Shown: one piece after another, positions 5,262 to 8,097 of the stretch
How positions within the stretch are numbered: position 1 is the first letter of the stretch
Layout: every line of letters starts with the position of its first letter
Assembly (NCBI GenBank): GCA_003512125.1
Contig: DOSQ01000007.1
Coordinates: 22,097-30,193, forward strand
Reading direction: 5' to 3'
Origin: Acidaminococcaceae bacterium
GTDB taxonomy: Bacteria > Bacillota > Negativicutes > Acidaminococcales > Acidaminococcaceae
Length of the DNA: 8,097 bases
Position numbers and translations under genes: made by a program
The notes under the pieces: generated by a model
Told to the model about the DNA's origin: nothing
The model's input: only the letters and a program-made list of their open reading frames with translations
Database searches by the model: none

Positions 5262-6134
5262 ATGTCGAAACAATATCAGGAAAAGCCAATACGGGAGTTA
5301 ACCTTTGCCATCATCGGTCTGGGGCTGATCGGCGGTTCTTATGCAAAAGCGCTTCGCAATTTAAAGGTAAGGAAGATTCTGGGCATGGATATCAGTCACG
5401 GAATTGCCCGGGCCTGTCTGAATGCCAATATGATCGATGAAGTAGTAGAGGAGGACGGCAGCAACCTGAAAGAGGCTGATGTAATTATTTGCAGCGTCTA
5501 TCCGGAAGCTATTGTTGATTTTGTGCGAAACAATGTGCAGAACTTTTCGGAAGGCATGCTGATGACGGATGCTACCGGGGTCAAAGGATTGATGCCTCTC
5601 GAGATTCAGGAACTGCTGCCGGCAGGCTGCGAGTTTATATCCGGCCATCCTATGGCCGGGCGGCAGGGCAGCGGCCTGGGTATGTCGGATGCAGCGATAT
5701 TCAATAACTCCAATTATATTATTGTGCCTACAGAGAAGAATTCAGCAGAAGCTGTCTGTTGGCTGGAAGGTTTTGCTGCGGCGCTGGGCTGTGCCCGTTC
5801 CGTTACGGTTTCTATGGAAGAGCATGATAAAATCATCGCCTATACCAGCGACCTTCCCCATATTACGGCAGTGGCATTGGTAAACAGTGCGTCCTATAAT
5901 GAAAACACGCAATATTTTATAGCTGGCGGTTTCCGGGATGCTACCCGCGTGGCTGATATCAATCCGGAACTGTGGAGCGACCTGTTTCTTTCCAACCGGG
6001 ATAATGTAATTGCGGAAATTGAGAATTACCAGAAACAGCTGGAACGCTGGAAGAAGGCCATTGCAGAAAATGACAGGGATGCGTTGAAGGCGATTATGCG
6101 GGAAGCCGGGCCGAGGAGACGGATGCTATATTAA
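5262..6134 (+). CDS. tyrA: Prephenate dehydrogenase
   Basis: This 290-residue enzyme oxidatively decarboxylates prephenate to 4-hydroxyphenylpyruvate, the committed step to tyrosine. The N-terminal Rossmann fold shows GLGLIGG (19-25), and an acidic residue, D43 in GMDIS, ends the second strand and suggests NAD rather than NADP. Active-site motifs are SGHPMAG with H129, DLPHITAVAL with H200, and GGFRDATRVA with R225 and R229. The pattern fits bacterial TyrA. The protein ends soon after the helical dimerisation domain and has no room for a C-terminal ACT domain, unlike the longer Bacillus TyrA, nor a fused chorismate mutase as in E. coli. The ATG has a strong AAGGAG (5251-5256) that overlaps the preceding TAA, so it is translated in close coupling with the DAHP synthase. 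An arogenate dehydrogenase activity cannot be excluded from sequence alone. Confidence 0.95.
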   Translation: MSKQYQEKPIRELTFAIIGLGLIGGSYAKALRNLKVRKILGMDISHGIARACLNANMIDEVVEEDGSNLKEADVIICSVYPEAIVDFVRNNVQNFSEGMLMTDATGVKGLMPLEIQELLPAGCEFISGHPMAGRQGSGLGMSDAAIFNNSNYIIVPTEKNSAEAVCWLEGFAAALGCARSVTVSMEEHDKIIAYTSDLPHITAVALVNSASYNENTQYFIAGGFRDATRVADINPELWSDLFLSNRDNVIAEIENYQKQLERWKKAIAENDRDALKAIMREAGPRRRMLY

Positions 6135-6261
6135 ACAGCAGTCCCTGAAGTATGTTGTGAAGTAAGGAAACGCTGATTCATTCGTATGCAACAGGCGTTG
6201 CACAAGCTCATTTAATCAGCGTATCCTTAACAGATGTGACAGGAATAAGTTGAGGAAAACC
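6135..6261. other. Intergenic gap tyrA-aroB holding a long inverted repeat
   Basis: This 127-base gap is unusually wide for an operon whose other junctions are 9 and 22 bases. Apart from the inverted repeat at 6163-6229 I see no gene. There is no T-run after the repeat, and no convincing promoter: TTGCAC at 6198 with TATCCT at 6222 is a poor match. Confidence 0.6.
6163..6229. repeat. 67-base nested inverted repeat (MITE-like or RNA hairpin)
   Basis: The outer arms TAAGGAAACGCTGATT (6163-6178) and AATCAGCGTATCCTTA (6214-6229) are complementary at 15 of 16 positions, the exception being A6169 against A6223. Inside lies a second perfect hairpin, TGCAAC-AGGC-GTTGCA (6187-6202), flanked by spacers of 8 and 11 bases. 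TA dinucleotides bound the whole unit. There is no terminal T-run, so it is not an intrinsic terminator. It could be a miniature inverted-repeat element, a dispersed palindromic repeat, or an RNA processing or stability hairpin dividing tyrA from aroB. Copy number elsewhere in the genome would decide. Confidence 0.7.
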
Positions 6262-7332
6262 ATGCGGAATGTTCATGTGGACCTGGGTCCTAAAAGTTAT
6301 GATATAGAAATTGAAAAAGGACTGTTATATCATGTTGGCAGCAAAGTCAGGAGACTTTTGCCCAAAGCGGAAAAAATCGCAGTTATTACAGACAGTAACG
6401 TAGGACCGCTGTATGCTTCTATTTTACGGGACGCTTTGGCAAAAGAAGGTTTTACAGTTACGGTACTTACCTTTAAAGCAGGGGAAGAAAGAAAAAACCT
6501 GAAGACGTTGGGAAATCTGTATGACGGGCTGGCGGAAGCCGGACTGACCCGCAGCGATGCGGTGATTGCACTGGGAGGCGGAGTGACCGGTGATATGGGC
6601 GGGCTGGCAGCGGCAACCTTTTTACGGGGCGTTGCGTTTATCCAGATTCCGACTTCGCTCCTTGCGACAGTAGACAGCAGTGTGGGCGGCAAGGTAGCCA
6701 TTGATCTCCCAAGTGGGAAAAATCTGGTAGGCGCGTTTTACCAGCCCAGGGCGGTTTATATCGATCCGGATTTACTACAGACATTGCCTGTACGCTATCT
6801 GCATGACGGGCTGGCGGAAGTGGTCAAATACGGCTGTATCCGGGATAAAGAATTGTTTCAGATGCTGGAAAAGATCCAAAATGACACAGAGCTGCTGGAG
6901 AATGCAGATATAATAATAGAAATATGCTGCAATATCAAAGCCCGTATTGTGGAACAGGATGAGTTTGATACGGGAGAACGGATGCTGCTGAATTTCGGAC
7001 ATACTCTGGGACATGCAGTGGAAAAATCTTTCTGTTTTGACCGGTACAGTCACGGGGAAGGCGTGGGGATCGGCATGGTGCTGTTAACACGGCAGTCTGA
7101 AAAGCTGGGCTTTACAGAACCGGGGACAGCTGACAAAATTGCCGGGCTGTTGCACAAGTTTCAGCTTCCGGTTACTGTTGCTATGCGGCAGGAAGATTTC
7201 CTGCAGGCCATTTCTCTTGATAAAAAGAAGCGGGGTTCAAGCATTACGCTGATCCTGCTCAAAAAGATAGGGGAAAGCGTTTTACAGAAAGTGGAGTTTG
7301 GCGAACTGAAACGTTATATCCCGGAAAAGTAG
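6262..7332 (+). CDS. aroB: 3-dehydroquinate synthase
   Basis: This cytoplasmic enzyme of 356 residues converts DAHP to 3-dehydroquinate, the second shikimate-pathway step, with NAD and a divalent metal (zinc or cobalt). The N-terminal strand VHVDLGPKSYDIEIEKGLL is typical. The NAD site is ALGGGVTGDMGG (103-114), followed by FIQIPTSLLATVDSSVGGK (substrate site) and NLVGAFYQP. The metal ligands are E186 in LAEVVKYG, H247 in LNFGHTLGHAVE and H264 in YSHGEGV, as in the Bacillus enzyme. I prefer ATG 6262 with GAGGAAA (6252-6258) upstream, because the conserved region starts there. A TTG at 6250 preceded by AGGAA would add four residues and remains possible. It lies downstream of the inverted repeat in the tyrA-aroB gap. 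The EPSP synthase gene follows after 22 bases, so these two are very likely co-transcribed. Confidence 0.96.
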   Translation: MRNVHVDLGPKSYDIEIEKGLLYHVGSKVRRLLPKAEKIAVITDSNVGPLYASILRDALAKEGFTVTVLTFKAGEERKNLKTLGNLYDGLAEAGLTRSDAVIALGGGVTGDMGGLAAATFLRGVAFIQIPTSLLATVDSSVGGKVAIDLPSGKNLVGAFYQPRAVYIDPDLLQTLPVRYLHDGLAEVVKYGCIRDKELFQMLEKIQNDTELLENADIIIEICCNIKARIVEQDEFDTGERMLLNFGHTLGHAVEKSFCFDRYSHGEGVGIGMVLLTRQSEKLGFTEPGTADKIAGLLHKFQLPVTVAMRQEDFLQAISLDKKKRGSSITLILLKKIGESVLQKVEFGELKRYIPEK

Positions 7333-7354
7333 TTGATTTACAAGGAGTTCAGTC

Positions 7355-8097
7355 ATGACGATAAATCGGATTTCGCAAGCATTCATCCATGGCAGCGTGC
7401 TTGTCCCGTCATCCAAGAGCATGGGTCACCGTATGTGTATCTGCGCAGGTCTTTCCGGTAACGGTTGTACCGTGGATAATATTGCCATATCCAAAGACAT
7501 TGAGGCAACGAACCGTTGTCTGACGGGGCTGGGCGTTACTGTGAAAAACGTGTCATCGCGGTACAGGGGTCGGACAGCGTTTCAGTACAGTTGGAATCAT
7601 AAATTCCCTTCGGAGCCTGTTACTGCCGATTGTGGGGAGTCCGGTTCCACCCTGCGCTTTTTTATTCCGTTAGGTGCCCTGTGCAATGTACCGTTTTCGT
7701 TTGAAGGACACGGAAAATTGGTTTCCCGTCCCCTGCAGCCTTATTACGATATTTTTGACAAACAGGAACTGCGTTACCGTACAGCTGAAAATGGGAATCT
7801 TCCGCTGACGGTAGCCGGCAAACTGAGACCGGGAACCTATGTGGTGCCGGGAGATATAAGTTCCCAGTTTGTTTCCGGGCTGTTATTTGCATTACCGTTG
7901 CTGGAAGGCGATTCCACGTTGGAAATTTTGCCGCCGCTGGAATCTGCCAGTTACATTGAACTTACACTGAGCAGTCTGCGAACATTTGGCATTGACATAA
8001 AACGCAAAGATCTGTTGCATTATGATTTTCCCGGCGGGCAGAGTTATTGTGCCCCGGCTGAACGCGTGCTGGTTGAAGGGGACTGGTCCCAGGCGGC
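7355..8097 (+). CDS. aroA: 3-phosphoshikimate 1-carboxyvinyltransferase (EPSP synthase), N-terminal part
   Basis: The frame is open from ATG 7355 to the window end, giving 247 residues of an enzyme usually about 425 long. It transfers the enolpyruvyl group of phosphoenolpyruvate to shikimate 3-phosphate, the sixth shikimate-pathway step. Visible marks are VPSSKSMGHR, with K21, S22 and R26 matching the substrate-binding Lys-Ser and Arg near the start of E. coli AroA. CGESGSTLRF (93-102) is the phosphoenolpyruvate-side loop, RPL is at 125-127, and PGDISSQFVSGLL (165-177) is the shikimate 3-phosphate site. EGDWSQA at the window edge is also typical. The start is supported by AAGGAG (7342-7347) seven bases upstream. 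No frameshift is seen. The SGST loop and ISSQF segment look like the version found in Clostridia and relatives rather than the enterobacterial type. The C-terminal part lies outside the window, so its completeness cannot be judged. Confidence 0.94.
   Translation, partial: MTINRISQAFIHGSVLVPSSKSMGHRMCICAGLSGNGCTVDNIAISKDIEATNRCLTGLGVTVKNVSSRYRGRTAFQYSWNHKFPSEPVTADCGESGSTLRFFIPLGALCNVPFSFEGHGKLVSRPLQPYYDIFDKQELRYRTAENGNLPLTVAGKLRPGTYVVPGDISSQFVSGLLFALPLLEGDSTLEILPPLESASYIELTLSSLRTFGIDIKRKDLLHYDFPGGQSYCAPAERVLVEGDWSQA

Noticed and set aside
6198..6227. Internal promoter before aroB (TTGCAC and TATCCT)
   Set aside because: Both boxes are poor matches and they fall within the inverted repeat, which fully explains the bases involved.

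Overview
The window reads as chromosomal DNA from a Gram-negative-type Firmicute, most likely the class Negativicutes. This is inferred from the gene mix. A lipopolysaccharide-type heptosyltransferase (GT9 family) sits beside an LtaS-like membrane transferase and a diacylglycerol-kinase-family protein, both common in Firmicutes. The DAHP synthase is of the Thermotoga/Bacillus type with an N-terminal regulatory domain. I cannot name the genus. All supported genes are on the + strand, and base composition looks even throughout. I see no insertion sequence, phage gene, CRISPR array, tRNA or rRNA.

Region 1 (1-3714) is an envelope cluster. It holds the C-terminal part of a GT9 glycosyltransferase, a diacylglycerol-kinase-family lipid kinase, and a polytopic membrane protein with an alkaline-phosphatase/sulfatase-fold catalytic domain. 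The last is probably a phosphoglycerol or phosphoethanolamine transferase. Such transferases release diacylglycerol, which a DagK-family kinase can return to phosphatidic acid, so the last two genes make biochemical sense as a pair.

Region 2 (3715-4238) is about 520 bases without a conventional gene and is the most interesting part of the window. It contains a good promoter (3819-3847) set among repeated TGTAA/TTACA half-sites, one of which is part of a perfect cre-like 14-mer. Next comes a 34-codon reading frame (3900-4004) packed with Tyr, Phe and Trp codons, then a strong intrinsic terminator (4066-4093), and then a possible second promoter (4183-4211) just ahead of the first aro gene. This is the layout of a ribosome-mediated transcription attenuator sensing aromatic amino acids. 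It differs from the T-box and TRAP control usual for aromatic operons in other Firmicutes.

Region 3 (4239-8097) is an aromatic amino acid operon: DAHP synthase (first step of the shikimate pathway), prephenate dehydrogenase (tyrosine branch), 3-dehydroquinate synthase (aroB) and EPSP synthase (aroA, running off the window end). Three of the four genes act on the common pathway and one commits flux to tyrosine, which fits a Tyr-dominated leader peptide. A nested 67-base inverted repeat lies between the prephenate dehydrogenase gene and aroB and is unexplained.
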